Shown here piece by piece: positions 8,496 through 18,557 of a stretch of 47,099 nucleotides of DNA. Every line of letters begins with the position of its first letter. Positions within the stretch are counted from its first letter, which is position 1. Source of the DNA: JADHLJ01 sp038118725 (GTDB taxonomy: Bacteria > Pseudomonadota > Alphaproteobacteria > Thalassobaculales > Thalassobaculaceae). The position numbers and the translations under genes were made by a program. The notes under the pieces were generated by a model. It saw only the letters and a list, made by a program, of their open reading frames with translations. It was not told where the DNA came from and did no database searches. The stretch lies in assembly GCA_038118725.1 (NCBI GenBank), contig JAYOIK010000036.1, positions 1-47,099 of the forward strand, read 5' to 3'.

Positions 8496-10019
8496 TTAAC
8501 CCGGTGATTTCTTGGCCCGCCTTAGCAGAAAACAAAGTGGCATCGCGAGGAAGGCGACGAAAACCAGAAACACGAAGTCATTCAGGAACGCCACCATCTG
8601 CGCCTGGTTGAACACCATGCTTTGAAGGGCCTGAATCCCCGAGGCGGATTCCAGATTCCACAGGGACGCGGAACCGTTGAATCGCATGGATTGGCCGAAC
8701 TCATTAATCCGGTCGCGCATTTCGATGTAGTTGGTTTGGCTGGACCGCACGAGGATCGAGACCACCACCGAGGTCCCCATGCTGGCGCCGATGGCCCGAG
8801 TGAGCGAAAACAGCGACGCCGCCTCGACCCGGTATTGCGGCGACATGGTCGAGAAGGTGACGGTGGTCAGCGAGACCCACATCATTCCCATGCCGTAGCC
8901 ATTGACGAGCGTGACCCAGATAATCTCGGTCATCTCGACCTCGGCGTTCCACTGGGTCATCCAGACATTGCTGACCCCGACGCAGAGCAGGCCGGAGAGG
9001 ATCAGATAGCGTCCCTCGACCCGATCCGCGAGATAGCCCGCCGACATCATCGCCGCCATGGTCCCGAGCCCCCGGGCCGAGACCACCCAACCCGCCGAGA
9101 GCACCGGATAGCCCTGCATGTTCTGCAGGAACACCGGCAGGATGAAGAGGCTGGAAAACACCGCGATCCCGAAAACGAAGATCAGCAGTAGGCCGATCAC
9201 GTAGTTTCGATCCTTGAAGATCGCCAGGCTTATATAAGGGTTATCGGTGGTCAGGCAGTGAACGATGAAGAAATAGAAGGCCAGCGCCGACAACGAGGCG
9301 TTGATCAGGATTTCGAACGACTCAAACCAGCCGAGCCGCTCGCCCCGATCGAGCACCATCTGCAGCAGCACCACCGCCGCTATGAGAGAAATGACACCGA
9401 TCCAGTCGACTTTCTGGCGGCCCGACTCGGCGCTCGGCAGGGTGACCAGGATAGCGAAAAAGGCGACGATCCCGAACGGGATGTTCATGAAGAACACATA
9501 GCGCCAATTGTAATATTCGGTCAGCAATGCGCCCACCGTGGGGCCGGCCACCGGGCCAAGGATCATGCCCATGGACCAGATACTCATCGCGAATCCGTGC
9601 TTCTCGCGCGGATAGGTGTCCAGCATGATCGCTTGGGATATCGGCAAAAGCGGCGCCGACACGAAACCCTGCAGGATGCGGTAGAGCACCAGTTCGGTCA
9701 GGGTCGTCGAGCTCGCGCTCAACAGCGAGGTGACGGTAAAGCCAAGGATCGCGGCCATGAAAACCCGGCGCCGGCCAAAGCGCTGGCTGAAGACATTGGT
9801 CAGGATGGTGCCGACGGCGGTGGCGACGACGAAGGCGGTGATCACCCAGCCGACCTGATCCGGCGCGGCGGAGAGGTTCCCCTGAATGCTCGGCAGCGCC
9901 ACATAGGCGGTGCTCATATTCAGGGAATGCAGCAGCGACGCCGCCAGAACCGGCACGGTTATGATGATCCGCTCGGCCGTGGTGAACGGGCCTTGGGCCG
10001 GTTTGGTGAGTGTCAGCAC
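8496..10019 (-). CDS. DHA2 family MFS exporter (EmrB/QacA type)
   Basis: A 507-residue integral membrane protein with about 14 hydrophobic segments. Drug:H+ antiporter-2 hallmarks are the early FGRRRVF loop and the motif C region LGPVAGPTVGAL followed by NWRYVFFMNIPFG. GTG start with AAGGAC upstream. No HlyD/EmrA adaptor gene is beside it, so it may act alone at the inner membrane or use a distant partner. Divergent from the epoxide-hydrolase-like gene, with 127 bases between. Substrate unknown. Confidence 0.9.
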   Translation of the reverse strand: MLTLTKPAQGPFTTAERIIITVPVLAASLLHSLNMSTAYVALPSIQGNLSAAPDQVGWVITAFVVATAVGTILTNVFSQRFGRRRVFMAAILGFTVTSLLSASSTTLTELVLYRILQGFVSAPLLPISQAIMLDTYPREKHGFAMSIWSMGMILGPVAGPTVGALLTEYYNWRYVFFMNIPFGIVAFFAILVTLPSAESGRQKVDWIGVISLIAAVVLLQMVLDRGERLGWFESFEILINASLSALAFYFFIVHCLTTDNPYISLAIFKDRNYVIGLLLIFVFGIAVFSSLFILPVFLQNMQGYPVLSAGWVVSARGLGTMAAMMSAGYLADRVEGRYLILSGLLCVGVSNVWMTQWNAEVEMTEIIWVTLVNGYGMGMMWVSLTTVTFSTMSPQYRVEAASLFSLTRAIGASMGTSVVVSILVRSSQTNYIEMRDRINEFGQSMRFNGSASLWNLESASGIQALQSMVFNQAQMVAFLNDFVFLVFVAFLAMPLCFLLRRAKKSPG

Positions 10020-10146
10020 GCTTTGTCCTTTGTCACCACTATACGCGGCGCGCGGACGCGCGGACCATGTGGCGGTTTGGACGGGGTTTCCAAGATCATG
10101 ACCGTGTTGGATGATGACGAGTGTTCACGACCAGGGATAGCCGATC

Positions 10147-11178
10147 ATGACCAAGGCCGCCATCTCGGAAAACCACGTTGTCGTCGACGGCCACGATTGC
10201 TTCCATCTTGCCGCCGGGCCCGAGGACGGCCCATTGGTCGTTCTCGTGCATGGTTGGCCGGAGCTGTCCTTGAGCTGGCGTCACCAATTGCCGTGTCTGG
10301 CGGCCCTGGGTTTTCGGGCCGTCGCGCCGGATATGAGAGGTTACGGACGCTCCTCGATTTACGACCGCCACGAGGATTATGCCCAGGAGCTGATCGTCGC
10401 CGACATGATCGGCTTGATCCGGGCGCTGGGACGCGAGCGCGCGGTCTGGGTCGGTCATGACTGGGGGGCGCCGGTGGTCTGGAATATCGCCAGCCATCAT
10501 CCGGAACATTGCGCCGCGGTCGCCGGGCTCTGCGTGCCCTACCGCTCGGTTGAGTTGGGCGTTGATCATCTCGTTTCCCTGGTCGATAGGGAGATCTATC
10601 CCGAGGACCCGTATCCCGCCGGGCAATGGGAGTACATGCGCTATTACGAGGAAAGCTTCGCCGCCGCCCAGGCCGAGATGGAAGCCGACCCGGCGGCGAC
10701 TGTGCGGGCGCTGTTCCGCGCCGGAAACCCCAAGACGCTGGGTAAGCCATCGCCCACCGCCACGGTCCGGCGCGCCGGCGGTTGGTTCAAGGGATCGGCG
10801 CGCCCGACCGACGTGCCCCTGGACGGGCGTGTATTGAGTGCCGAGGATCACGCGGTCTATGCGGCGGCGCTCGAGCGCAACGGCTTTTTCGGACCCAATT
10901 CCTGGTACATGAACCACGCGGCTAACGCCTGCTATGCCGCACGCGCGGTCAATGACGGGGTGCTGGAGATGCCGGCGCTGTTTCTGGCCGGGCGATACGA
11001 CCTGACCTGCGAGGCCATCAATTCCCGGCTCGGCGAGTCGATGCGGGAGTATTGCCGCGACTTGACGGTCACGCCGATCGACTCGGGTCATTGGATGGCT
11101 CAGGAGAAGCCGGCGGAGGTCAACGCGGCCCTGGTCCATTGGCTGGCGACGCGGGTGCCTGGCTGTTGGCCTAGCTAG
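10147..11178 (+). CDS. Alpha/beta hydrolase, epoxide-hydrolase-like
   Basis: A 343-residue soluble hydrolase. The nucleophile is an aspartate, D105 in GHDWG, as in epoxide hydrolases and haloalkane dehalogenases. HGWPE (35-39) forms the oxyanion hole typical of epoxide hydrolases. D285 (GRYDLT) and H315 (SGHWMAQEKP) complete the triad. The HGWPE motif and lid length favour epoxide hydrolase. It hydrolyses an epoxide to a diol in the family model. Convergent with mutY, 12 bases apart. No partner gene indicates the substrate. Confidence 0.85.
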   Translation: MTKAAISENHVVVDGHDCFHLAAGPEDGPLVVLVHGWPELSLSWRHQLPCLAALGFRAVAPDMRGYGRSSIYDRHEDYAQELIVADMIGLIRALGRERAVWVGHDWGAPVVWNIASHHPEHCAAVAGLCVPYRSVELGVDHLVSLVDREIYPEDPYPAGQWEYMRYYEESFAAAQAEMEADPAATVRALFRAGNPKTLGKPSPTATVRRAGGWFKGSARPTDVPLDGRVLSAEDHAVYAAALERNGFFGPNSWYMNHAANACYAARAVNDGVLEMPALFLAGRYDLTCEAINSRLGESMREYCRDLTVTPIDSGHWMAQEKPAEVNAALVHWLATRVPGCWPS

Positions 11179-11190
11179 ACAAGAAGAGAA

Positions 11191-12273
11191 CTAGCCGTGT
11201 TTAAGAGCGTGGCGGGCAATCTTGGTCATCACCGAGGGCAGGCCGGCGCGGCCGAGATCGACGATCGGATGCCAGACGCCCAACGGGACAGCTCGGGTAT
11301 CGCCGCCGGGGCCGATCCGACCGGCCATAACCTGAAGCTCTAGGTGAAAATGCGTGAAGGTGTGCCGGACCACGCCGGGCAGGGCGCGCCACTTGGTCGG
11401 CAGCGGCGGATCGTCGATCTGGAATTCTCCCGGACCCGCGTCCTCCCGCCATTCGGTTGACGGGATCTCCATCATTCCACCGAGAAGACCGCTTGAGGGG
11501 CGGCGGCGAAGAAACACGTCGCCATCCGCGTTCACGCACCAAAACGCGGTGCCCCGTCGCGTCGGCTTGGTTTTCTTCGGCGACTTGGCCGGCAGGCTCT
11601 CGGCGATCCCGGCGATCCGCCCGGCACAGGCCTCGGACCAGGGGCAGATCATGCATTTCGGCTTGCGCGGCGCGCAGACCGTGGCGCCGAGATCCATCAC
11701 CGCCTGGGCGTAGTCACCAGGCCTTTGTTTCGGCGTTAGGCGTTCGGCGAGGTCGCGTAGCAATGGCTTGGAGCTGGGCATCGGCGCTTCGACCGCGTGC
11801 AGGCGTGCCATCACCCGCTCGAAATTGCCGTCGACCGGGGTGGCGGGCTGGTCAAAGGCGATCGCCGCGATCGCGGCGGCGGTATAGACGCCGATCCCGG
11901 GAAGCTCTCGCAGCGCCGACTCGGTTTCCGGAAACCGGCCGCGATGGTTCTCGGTCACCACGACGGCGCATTTATGCAGGTTGCGGGCGCGGGCGTAGTA
12001 GCCGAGCCCGGCCCATTCGACCAGAACGTCTTCCAGCCTTGCCTCGGCGAGATCCGTCACCGTCGGCCACAGCGCGAGAAACCGCTCGAAATATGGGCCG
12101 ACCGTGACCACCGTGGTCTGCTGCAGCATAATCTCGCTGAGCCAGACACGGTAGGGATCGGCCCGCTCACCCGGCGCGGCGCGCCAGGGAAGATGCCGGC
12201 GGTTGCGGTCATACCAGTCGAGTAGCGCACCGGGTAGCCGCCGGGCGCTGGCGGTTTTGAGTGGGGTTACCAT
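11191..12273 (-). CDS. mutY: A/G-specific adenine DNA glycosylase
   Basis: Removes adenine mispaired with 8-oxoguanine or G. 360 residues. Catalytic E47 is in LSEIMLQQT, the helix-hairpin-helix LPGIGVYTAAAI is at 124-135, and D148 is in VDGN. The [4Fe-4S] ligands follow the exact C-x6-C-x2-C-x5-C spacing (C200, C207, C210, C216). The C-terminal NUDIX-like 8-oxoG recognition domain runs from about 240. ATG start. It is divergent from the DUF721 gene across 98 bases, and the block mutY - DUF721 - DsbA-like - smc is a familiar alphaproteobacterial neighbourhood. Confidence 0.95.
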   Translation of the reverse strand: MVTPLKTASARRLPGALLDWYDRNRRHLPWRAAPGERADPYRVWLSEIMLQQTTVVTVGPYFERFLALWPTVTDLAEARLEDVLVEWAGLGYYARARNLHKCAVVVTENHRGRFPETESALRELPGIGVYTAAAIAAIAFDQPATPVDGNFERVMARLHAVEAPMPSSKPLLRDLAERLTPKQRPGDYAQAVMDLGATVCAPRKPKCMICPWSEACAGRIAGIAESLPAKSPKKTKPTRRGTAFWCVNADGDVFLRRRPSSGLLGGMMEIPSTEWREDAGPGEFQIDDPPLPTKWRALPGVVRHTFTHFHLELQVMAGRIGPGGDTRAVPLGVWHPIVDLGRAGLPSVMTKIARHALKHG

Positions 12274-12371
12274 GCCGCGAGTCTAGCGCGGCGCCCAGCC
12301 GGCCATGAAGATCAAATTCAGGGCGCCGCCCATTGGGATTGCGGGGCCGGGTTTGATATGCTGGCCGGGAT

Positions 12372-12896
12372 ATGGAGATGGTCCCTCGAGTCATGGCGGA
12401 AGATCAGAAGAAGTTCCGGGATCTCGGCAACCGCAAGCCCGGCCTGCGGATGCTCGGCGCGACGGTTCCCAAGCTCACCGACAAGGCCTTGCGTAAACGT
12501 GGCTTTCTCGAATCGGCGATCGTGCATCGTTGGGCCAGCATCGTCGGCGAGGCGGTGGCGGGCTGGTGCGCGCCGGATCGGGTGGCGTTTCCACGGGACA
12601 AGCGCGCCGGCGCGACCCTTCATCTGGTGGTGCCGGGGGCGCGGGCGTTGGAATTGCAACATCTGGAGCCGGTTCTGCTTGAGCGGATCAACACGGTCTT
12701 TGGTTATGACGCGGTGGAGCGAATCGCGATTCGCCAAGGGCCATTGCCGGAATCGCGCCGCAAGCCACGTCCGGAACCGCGTCCCTTGGACCGACGCGAA
12801 GAGGAGTGGGTGGCAGATCAGGTCGCCGGATTCGCGGACCAGGATCTTAAGAACGCCTTGCAGGCCCTTGGGCGCGCCGTACTTTCCCGCAAGTAA
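12372..12896 (+). CDS. DUF721 (DciA-like) protein
   Basis: A 174-residue basic protein with the DUF721 fold around residues 40-115 (ALRKRGFLESAIVHRWASIVG...). DUF721 includes DciA, the helicase loader that helps place DnaB in bacteria lacking DnaC. That role is family knowledge and not proven for this member. The C-terminal tail is Arg/Pro-rich then helical. Start codon is uncertain among ATGs at 12372, 12378 and 12393; none has a strong ribosome site. It lies upstream of the DsbA-like gene with 147 bases between. Confidence 0.8.
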   Translation: MEMVPRVMAEDQKKFRDLGNRKPGLRMLGATVPKLTDKALRKRGFLESAIVHRWASIVGEAVAGWCAPDRVAFPRDKRAGATLHLVVPGARALELQHLEPVLLERINTVFGYDAVERIAIRQGPLPESRRKPRPEPRPLDRREEEWVADQVAGFADQDLKNALQALGRAVLSRK

Positions 12897-13043
12897 GAAC
12901 ACCCGGTCACAACCGCGCGAGCGCGGGTCCACGGACGTCACGGGCCTAGATGTCGCCATGTTTTGATCGCAGTCTGCGCTAGCGGTTGCGGGGGTGAATG
13001 CCCCAGCTTAATGTACACAACATGTAGTGGATTGGAGTTCGAC

Positions 13044-13667
13044 GTGCGGCGCAGAACACTAAACTTTGCGATCGGAGCGTTTTTGGCGGCGCCCGGCCTT
13101 GTCGCGGTTTCCGGCGGCGACGCGCGGGCTCAAGCGGCGATCGACCTGGAAAAGGCCTTGACTCCCAGAAGCATCGGCGATCCGGATGCCAAGGTGAAGC
13201 TGGTCGAGTATTTCTCGCTGACCTGCCCGCATTGCGCGCGCTTTCACGCCGAGACCTATCCCAAGCTGCGCGAGGAATACATCGACACTGGCAAGGTCCA
13301 TATGGAGTTCAGGGACTTCCCGCTGGATCAATGGGCGCTCCGCGCCGCCGCCCTGGCCCGGTGCGTGCCGGCAAAGCACTACGCCGCGATCATCGACGTG
13401 CTCCTGAAGCAACAGGCTTCCTGGGCGCGCTCCGACAATCCGTTGGAGGCGTTGCTACGGATTGGTCAGCTCGCGGGACTGAACCGGGAGACAGCGACCG
13501 CCTGCATGACCGACGCCAAGCTGTTGGATGGGATCATCGCCTCGCGGCTGGAGGCCAGCAAGAGGCACAATGTCGAATCCACGCCGTCATTCCTGATCGA
13601 CGGCGAGAAGGTTCGCGCCTTCACCTTCGAGGATTTCGAGGAACTTCTGGCGGGCCGCGCCACCTGA
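13044..13667 (+). CDS. DsbA-family thiol:disulfide oxidoreductase, exported
   Basis: A 207-residue protein. N-terminal export signal begins with three arginines (MRRRTLNFAIGAFLAAPG), which allows Tat or Sec export, with a likely cleavage after ARA near residue 29. The thioredoxin-type active site is C61-P-H-C64 (SLTCPHCARF), with the cis-proline loop ESTPSFLI downstream. This is the DSBA-like thioredoxin family that oxidises or shuffles periplasmic protein thiols. The GTG start at 13044 is chosen because TGGAG is 7 bases upstream. The longer reading from 12963 puts a Cys-rich, non-signal stretch in front. The smc gene follows after 30 bases. Confidence 0.88.
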   Translation: MRRRTLNFAIGAFLAAPGLVAVSGGDARAQAAIDLEKALTPRSIGDPDAKVKLVEYFSLTCPHCARFHAETYPKLREEYIDTGKVHMEFRDFPLDQWALRAAALARCVPAKHYAAIIDVLLKQQASWARSDNPLEALLRIGQLAGLNRETATACMTDAKLLDGIIASRLEASKRHNVESTPSFLIDGEKVRAFTFEDFEELLAGRAT

Positions 13668-13697
13668 TCGCGGCCACGCCTGAAAGGATAGTATCGC

Positions 13698-16600
13698 GTG
13701 CAGTTCAATCGTCTGAGACTCAGCGGCTTCAAATCCTTCGTCGACGCGGCGGAGCTTGATATCGCCAATGGGCTGACCGGCGTGGTCGGCCCGAACGGGT
13801 GTGGAAAGTCCAATCTGGTCGAGGCCTTGCGGTGGGTCATGGGCGAGACCTCGGCCAAGCGCATGCGCGGCGGGGAGATGGATGACGTGATCTTCGGCGG
13901 TTCCTCGGCGCGACCGGCGCGCAATGTCGCCGAGGTTTCCCTGATCGTCGACAACTCCGACCGCACGGCGCCGGCGGCGCTGAACAACGCGCCCGAACTC
14001 AACATCACCCGGCGGATCGAGAGAACCAAGGGCTCGAACTACAAGGTGAACGGTCAGGACGTTCGCGGGCGTGACGTTCAACTGCTGTTCGCGGACGCCG
14101 GAACCGGCGCGCGCTCGGCCGGTATCGTCAGCCAGGGGCGCATAGGCGCGATCATCAACGCCAAACCGTCCGAACGCCGGGTCATCCTGGAGGAAGCCGC
14201 CAATATTCGCGGGCTACACACCCGTCGCCACGAGGCGGAACTGCGCTTGAAGGCGGCGGAAGCCAATCTCGAGCGGTTGGAGGATGTGGTCACCGCGCTA
14301 GGCACCCAACTGAACGGCTTGCGCCAGCAGGCCCGTCAGGCGGCGCGCTATCGCACGGTGAGCGAACAGATCCGTCGCGCCGAGTCGGTGTTGTTGCACG
14401 GTCGTTGGCGCATGGCCATGGAAGAGCGTCTGGTGGTCGCCGGCGCGCTCAAGGACGCCGAGGCGGCGGTCGGCGAGGCGACCAGCACGGCGGCGCGGGA
14501 ATCGGCTCGACAAGCGGATCTCGCCGCCAAGATGCCGGATCTGCGTCAAGCCGAGGCCGAGACCTCGGCGTCGTTGCAGAGGCTGACTCTGGCGCGGGCG
14601 GAACTGGATCGCGAACAAGAGCGCATCGTCACCGCGCGCTCGGAAGCCGAATCCCGGCTACGCCAGATCGGCGACGACGTCGAACGCGAGACCGCGTTGG
14701 CCGAGGAAGCCACCGAGACCGCGGAGCGCTTGTCCAAGGAACGCGCGACGATCGAAGCGGCGCGCGAGGGCGAGGAGGAACGACAGGCCGAGGCGGCGAG
14801 CCGGTTGTCCGAGGCCAATCGTCTGGCCGATGAACTGGAAGCCAAGATCGCGGCGCTTACCGAAATCATCGCCACCACCGAGGCTCGACGCGGCGCGTTG
14901 GACCGGCAAGTGCGGCTGGCGGTCGAACGGCATGAGCGTTTGGACCGGCAGTTGGAGAACCTGGACCGTCAAGCCCAGGACTTGAAGGACAAGACGGTGG
15001 CGCCCGAGGATCTGGCGGCGGCGGAACGGTCGGTCGAGGACTCAAGCGAGCGGATGGAGAGCGCCCGCGTGGCGCTGGAAGCCGCCGAGGTGGAACGGAC
15101 CGAGCGCGCGGCCCAGGTCGAGGCGGCGCGGGAGGCTCTGCGCGAGATCGAGGGCGCGGTCGCCAAGCTCGAGGCCGAAGCAGGCGCTCTTCGTGACATG
15201 CTGGCGGCGGACGCCCCGGCGGGGCGGGCTCCGGTACTGGACCTTATAAAGGTCGAGGCCGGATACGAGAACGCCTTGGGCGCGGCGCTCGGCGAGGATC
15301 TGACCGCGCCGGTCGATAGCGGCGGCGGTGACGGAGAACCGCGATACTGGACCGAGCGGGCGGCGGCGTCCGGGGCCGGATCCGCGTCGCTGCCCGACGG
15401 CGTTGTGCCGCTGAGCCAAGTGGTCGAAGGTCCGGCGGAACTGACCCGCCGTCTGTCGCAGATCGGTGTCGTGGATGACCCGGCCAGCGCCGCGCGTCTG
15501 CAAGCGAGCTTGGCGCAAGGACAGCGGCTGACGACTCGCGAGGGTGGGCTCTGGCGCTGGGACGGTTTCGTGATCACCGTCGAGGCGCCGAGCGCGGCGG
15601 CGGTTCGCATGCGCCAACGCAATCGTCTAAGCGACATCGAGGCGACGCTGGCCGCGAAAGCCGGCGATCACATCGCCGCCAAGGAACGTGTCGCGATCGA
15701 ACAGACGGCGCTTACCGAGATCGGCGAGCGGGAGAAACGGCACCGCGCCGATCAGCGGGCGGCGATGACGGAGCTCGATGGCGCGCGCAAGCAACTCGGC
15801 GCCATGCGCGGGCGTTTGGCGGAACTGGAGACCAAACTGGCGGCGATCCAGGAGAACAAGTTCCGAATCGCCACCGATCAGGCCGAGGCCGCCGATCAAA
15901 GGCAACAGGCGGAAGCCGAATTGGCCGAACTTGGCGATGTCGAGGCCCTGCGCGCCGAGAGCGCCGGACATCGCCGGACCTTGGCGGAACGGCGTGCGGA
16001 ACTGGTCGACGCCCGGGCCGAGCACGACCGTCTGGTTCGCGAGGCACAGGGCCGGGGGAGCCGACTCGCGGCGATCCAGGCCGAGCAAACCACTTGGGCC
16101 GACCGCGTCGAGCGCGCAAAGGCCCGCATGATCGAACTGGAAGAACGCCAAGGCGCCGAGACGGCGGAGCTGCGGCGCCTCGCCGCGCGCCCCACCGAGA
16201 TCACCGAGCAACGCGCCAAGCTTGTGAGCGCCATCGAGGAGGCCGAGGTCAAGCGTAAGACCGCCGCCGACGCATTGGCCTCCGCCGAGGTCGTGCTGGG
16301 TCAAGCGGATCACGCCTCGCGGGAAGCGGATCGGATGGTGGCCGCGGCGCGCGAGGCCAGGGTCCGGGCGGAATCGGAGCTTGGCCGGGTGAATCAGGGG
16401 CTGACCGCCTTGCGCGAACGGATATCCGAACGGCTGGAATGCCTGCCGGATCAGATTCTGGAAAAGGCCGGGATCTCCGCCGACGAGGAACTGCCGGACA
16501 TCGATTCCACCGAGGCGCGACTGGAGCGGCTTACGCGGGAGCGCGAGCGTATCGGGCCGGTCAACCTCAGGGCCGAGCAGGAGGTTGAGGAACTCGAGCA

Positions 16601-17177
16601 GCAGATCGAGGGCATGGAGAACGAGCGGGATGACTTGGTCGGCGCGATCTCGCGGCTGCGGCGCGCCATCGCCTCGCTGAACCGCGAGGGACGAGAGCGG
16701 CTTCTGGCCGCCTTCGAGAAGGTCAACCGGCATTTCCAGGACCTGTTCGTGCGGCTCTTCGGCGGTGGCCGGGCGCATTTGACCATGGTCGAGGCCGACG
16801 ACCCGCTGGACGCCGGGCTGGAGATTATGGCCAGCCCACCGGGCAAGAAGCTCCAGATGCTCTCGCTGTTGTCGGGTGGCGAGCAGGCGCTTACCGCCAC
16901 CGCGCTGGTCTTCGCGGCGTTTCTCACCAACCCCGCGCCTGTCTGTGTGCTCGACGAGGTCGACGCGCCGCTGGATGACAGCAATGTCGATCGATTCTGT
17001 AATCTTCTGGAAGAGATTTCGCGGAGCACGGGGACTCGATTCCTGATCATCACCCACCACCGTTTGACCATGGCGCGGATGCACCGATTGTTCGGTGTCA
17101 CCATGGCCGAACAGGGGGTCAGCCAACTGGTATCCGTCGACCTGGATGGCGCCGAACGGTTGCGCGAGTCGGCCTAG
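13698..17177 (+). CDS. smc: Chromosome segregation protein SMC
   Basis: ATPase that organises and segregates the chromosome. 1159 residues, the family size. The head has Walker A at 31-38 (GPNGCGKS) and, at the far end, the signature LSGGEQALTA near 1057 and Walker B CVLDEVDAPLDD near 1085. Two long charged coiled-coil arms flank a hinge at about 500-636 with the glycine-rich dimer surface. GTG start with AAGGA upstream. It follows the DsbA-like gene closely, an arrangement seen in other alphaproteobacteria. The ScpA/ScpB partners are not in the window. Confidence 0.97.
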   Translation: MQFNRLRLSGFKSFVDAAELDIANGLTGVVGPNGCGKSNLVEALRWVMGETSAKRMRGGEMDDVIFGGSSARPARNVAEVSLIVDNSDRTAPAALNNAPELNITRRIERTKGSNYKVNGQDVRGRDVQLLFADAGTGARSAGIVSQGRIGAIINAKPSERRVILEEAANIRGLHTRRHEAELRLKAAEANLERLEDVVTALGTQLNGLRQQARQAARYRTVSEQIRRAESVLLHGRWRMAMEERLVVAGALKDAEAAVGEATSTAARESARQADLAAKMPDLRQAEAETSASLQRLTLARAELDREQERIVTARSEAESRLRQIGDDVERETALAEEATETAERLSKERATIEAAREGEEERQAEAASRLSEANRLADELEAKIAALTEIIATTEARRGALDRQVRLAVERHERLDRQLENLDRQAQDLKDKTVAPEDLAAAERSVEDSSERMESARVALEAAEVERTERAAQVEAAREALREIEGAVAKLEAEAGALRDMLAADAPAGRAPVLDLIKVEAGYENALGAALGEDLTAPVDSGGGDGEPRYWTERAAASGAGSASLPDGVVPLSQVVEGPAELTRRLSQIGVVDDPASAARLQASLAQGQRLTTREGGLWRWDGFVITVEAPSAAAVRMRQRNRLSDIEATLAAKAGDHIAAKERVAIEQTALTEIGEREKRHRADQRAAMTELDGARKQLGAMRGRLAELETKLAAIQENKFRIATDQAEAADQRQQAEAELAELGDVEALRAESAGHRRTLAERRAELVDARAEHDRLVREAQGRGSRLAAIQAEQTTWADRVERAKARMIELEERQGAETAELRRLAARPTEITEQRAKLVSAIEEAEVKRKTAADALASAEVVLGQADHASREADRMVAAAREARVRAESELGRVNQGLTALRERISERLECLPDQILEKAGISADEELPDIDSTEARLERLTRERERIGPVNLRAEQEVEELEQQIEGMENERDDLVGAISRLRRAIASLNREGRERLLAAFEKVNRHFQDLFVRLFGGGRAHLTMVEADDPLDAGLEIMASPPGKKLQMLSLLSGGEQALTATALVFAAFLTNPAPVCVLDEVDAPLDDSNVDRFCNLLEEISRSTGTRFLIITHHRLTMARMHRLFGVTMAEQGVSQLVSVDLDGAERLRESA

Positions 17178-17269
17178 GGACGAGAACTTCCAGGCGGCTT
17201 TGGGTTGCCCTAAAACTACATCGTTGAAAAATAAGGAAAAATTACCCGAATTTCGATCGGGGTTCCGCC

Positions 17270-17299
17270 TTGACACGAGGGGGCGTCGTTCCTTATGTT
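17270..17299 (+). promoter_or_regulatory. Sigma-70-type promoter of the F0 ATP-synthase operon
   Basis: TTGACA (17270-17275), an 18-base spacer, then TATGTT (17294-17299). The perfect -35 and its place between smc and atpI make it the best promoter candidate for atpI-B-E-F'-F. A transcript would start near 17306, giving a leader of about 70 bases. Confidence 0.6.
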
Positions 17300-17374
17300 T
17301 GCCGCGATTTCGCGGGGGTCCCCGCGGATTCCATCTCGCGATGGATGCGTGGACGGAAGGTCGGCGAGTGCCGC

Positions 17375-17746
17375 ATGGCGAAAGACGACCAAAACAATCC
17401 GCCTTCACTCGATGACCTGGACGCGCGACTGCGCGCGGCACGGGACGGAGCGGAGCGGAGTTCCGGCAAGCGCCCGCCGGACAAGAGCGCGGCATCGCCC
17501 TTGGTGGGCATGGCGATGCGGGCCGGGGTGGAGTTGGTCGCGGGGGTTGGAGTAGGGACCGCCGCGGGATACGGGTTGGATAAGTGGTTGGACACGTCGC
17601 CCTGGTTGCTGATCGTGTTCTTCCTTGTCGGCGCCGCCGCTGGAATGCTGAATGCGTACCGCGCGGTGTCGGGAATTGGAATGGCGCTGGGATACCGGCG
17701 CGGGACAGATGATGACGCGTCCGGCAACGGACGTGGTGGCGAGTAG
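17375..17746 (+). CDS. atpI: ATP synthase protein I (AtpI)
   Basis: A 123-residue small membrane protein. A hydrophilic, charged N-terminus (to about residue 45) is followed by two membrane segments with a Gly-rich first helix (AGVGVGTAAGYGLDKW) and WLLIVFFLVGAAAGMLNAYR. AtpI assists assembly of the c-ring. ATG 17375 starts a normal AtpI; the frame is open further upstream over the promoter. Followed by atpB after 12 bases. Confidence 0.87.
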   Translation: MAKDDQNNPPSLDDLDARLRAARDGAERSSGKRPPDKSAASPLVGMAMRAGVELVAGVGVGTAAGYGLDKWLDTSPWLLIVFFLVGAAAGMLNAYRAVSGIGMALGYRRGTDDDASGNGRGGE

Positions 17747-17758
17747 AGGGGGAAGTCC

Positions 17759-18481
17759 GTGGCGTCACCCGTTGAACAGTTCATGCTGAAGCCTCTGCTT
17801 CCCCTGGAAGTCGGTGGTCTGGACCTGTCCTACACGACATCCGCGCTGTGGATGACGATCACCGTGATCGGCGTCACCGCGTTTATGACATTGAGCATGC
17901 GCGGCGGGCGTCTGGTCCCGGGCCGCTGGCAGTCGATGGCGGAGATGTCCTACGAGTTCATAGCGGGCATGGTGCGCGAGAATGTCGGCAACGAGGGACG
18001 TCAGTATTTCCCCCTCGTGCTGACTCTGTTCCTGTTCATTCTGTTCGGCAATCTGATGGGGATGATCCCCTACGCCTATACCTTCACCAGCCAGATCATC
18101 GTCACCTTCGCGATGGCCTTCGCCATCTTCATCGGCGTGACGATCCTCGGTCTGGTCAAGCACGGCCTGCACTTCTTCACCTTGTTTTTCCCGTCCGGAA
18201 CGCCGATCGCGTTGGCGCCGGTCCTGATCCCGATCGAGGTGATTTCGTACTTCGTGCGTCCGGTCAGCCTATCCGTTCGGCTGTTCGCCAACATGATGGC
18301 CGGTCATACGATGATGAAGGTCTTCGGCGGTTTCGTCGTGGCCTTGGGTATCTTCGGCGTGGCGCCGATGGTGCTGATCGTCGCGCTGACCGGTTTTGAA
18401 ATTCTGGTGGCGGTGCTTCAGGCCTATGTGTTCGCCATGTTGACTTGCATGTATCTGAACGACGCCATTCACCTTCATTGA
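17759..18481 (+). CDS. atpB: F0 ATP synthase subunit a
   Basis: 240-residue membrane subunit that forms the proton path next to the c-ring. The essential arginine is R174 in LSVRLFANMMAGH. Several hydrophobic helices are visible. GTG start with GAGGGGGAAG upstream. Proton-translocating rather than sodium type cannot be decided from this subunit alone. Confidence 0.96.
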   Translation: MASPVEQFMLKPLLPLEVGGLDLSYTTSALWMTITVIGVTAFMTLSMRGGRLVPGRWQSMAEMSYEFIAGMVRENVGNEGRQYFPLVLTLFLFILFGNLMGMIPYAYTFTSQIIVTFAMAFAIFIGVTILGLVKHGLHFFTLFFPSGTPIALAPVLIPIEVISYFVRPVSLSVRLFANMMAGHTMMKVFGGFVVALGIFGVAPMVLIVALTGFEILVAVLQAYVFAMLTCMYLNDAIHLH

Positions 18482-18557
18482 CGGACGGAAATCCCCGCCC
18501 GTTGCTTGGAACGACCACTCAACCAACTTATCTATCTCGTAAGGAAGGACATCTGTC

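Noticed and set aside
9258..10460. 400-codon plus-strand open frame
   Set aside because: Antisense to the DHA2 exporter and running into the hydrolase in another frame; composition is not protein-like.
15627..17768. 713-codon open frame on the minus strand
   Set aside because: Antisense to smc; a GC-rich shadow with Arg/Pro/Leu-rich text, no domain and no ribosome site.
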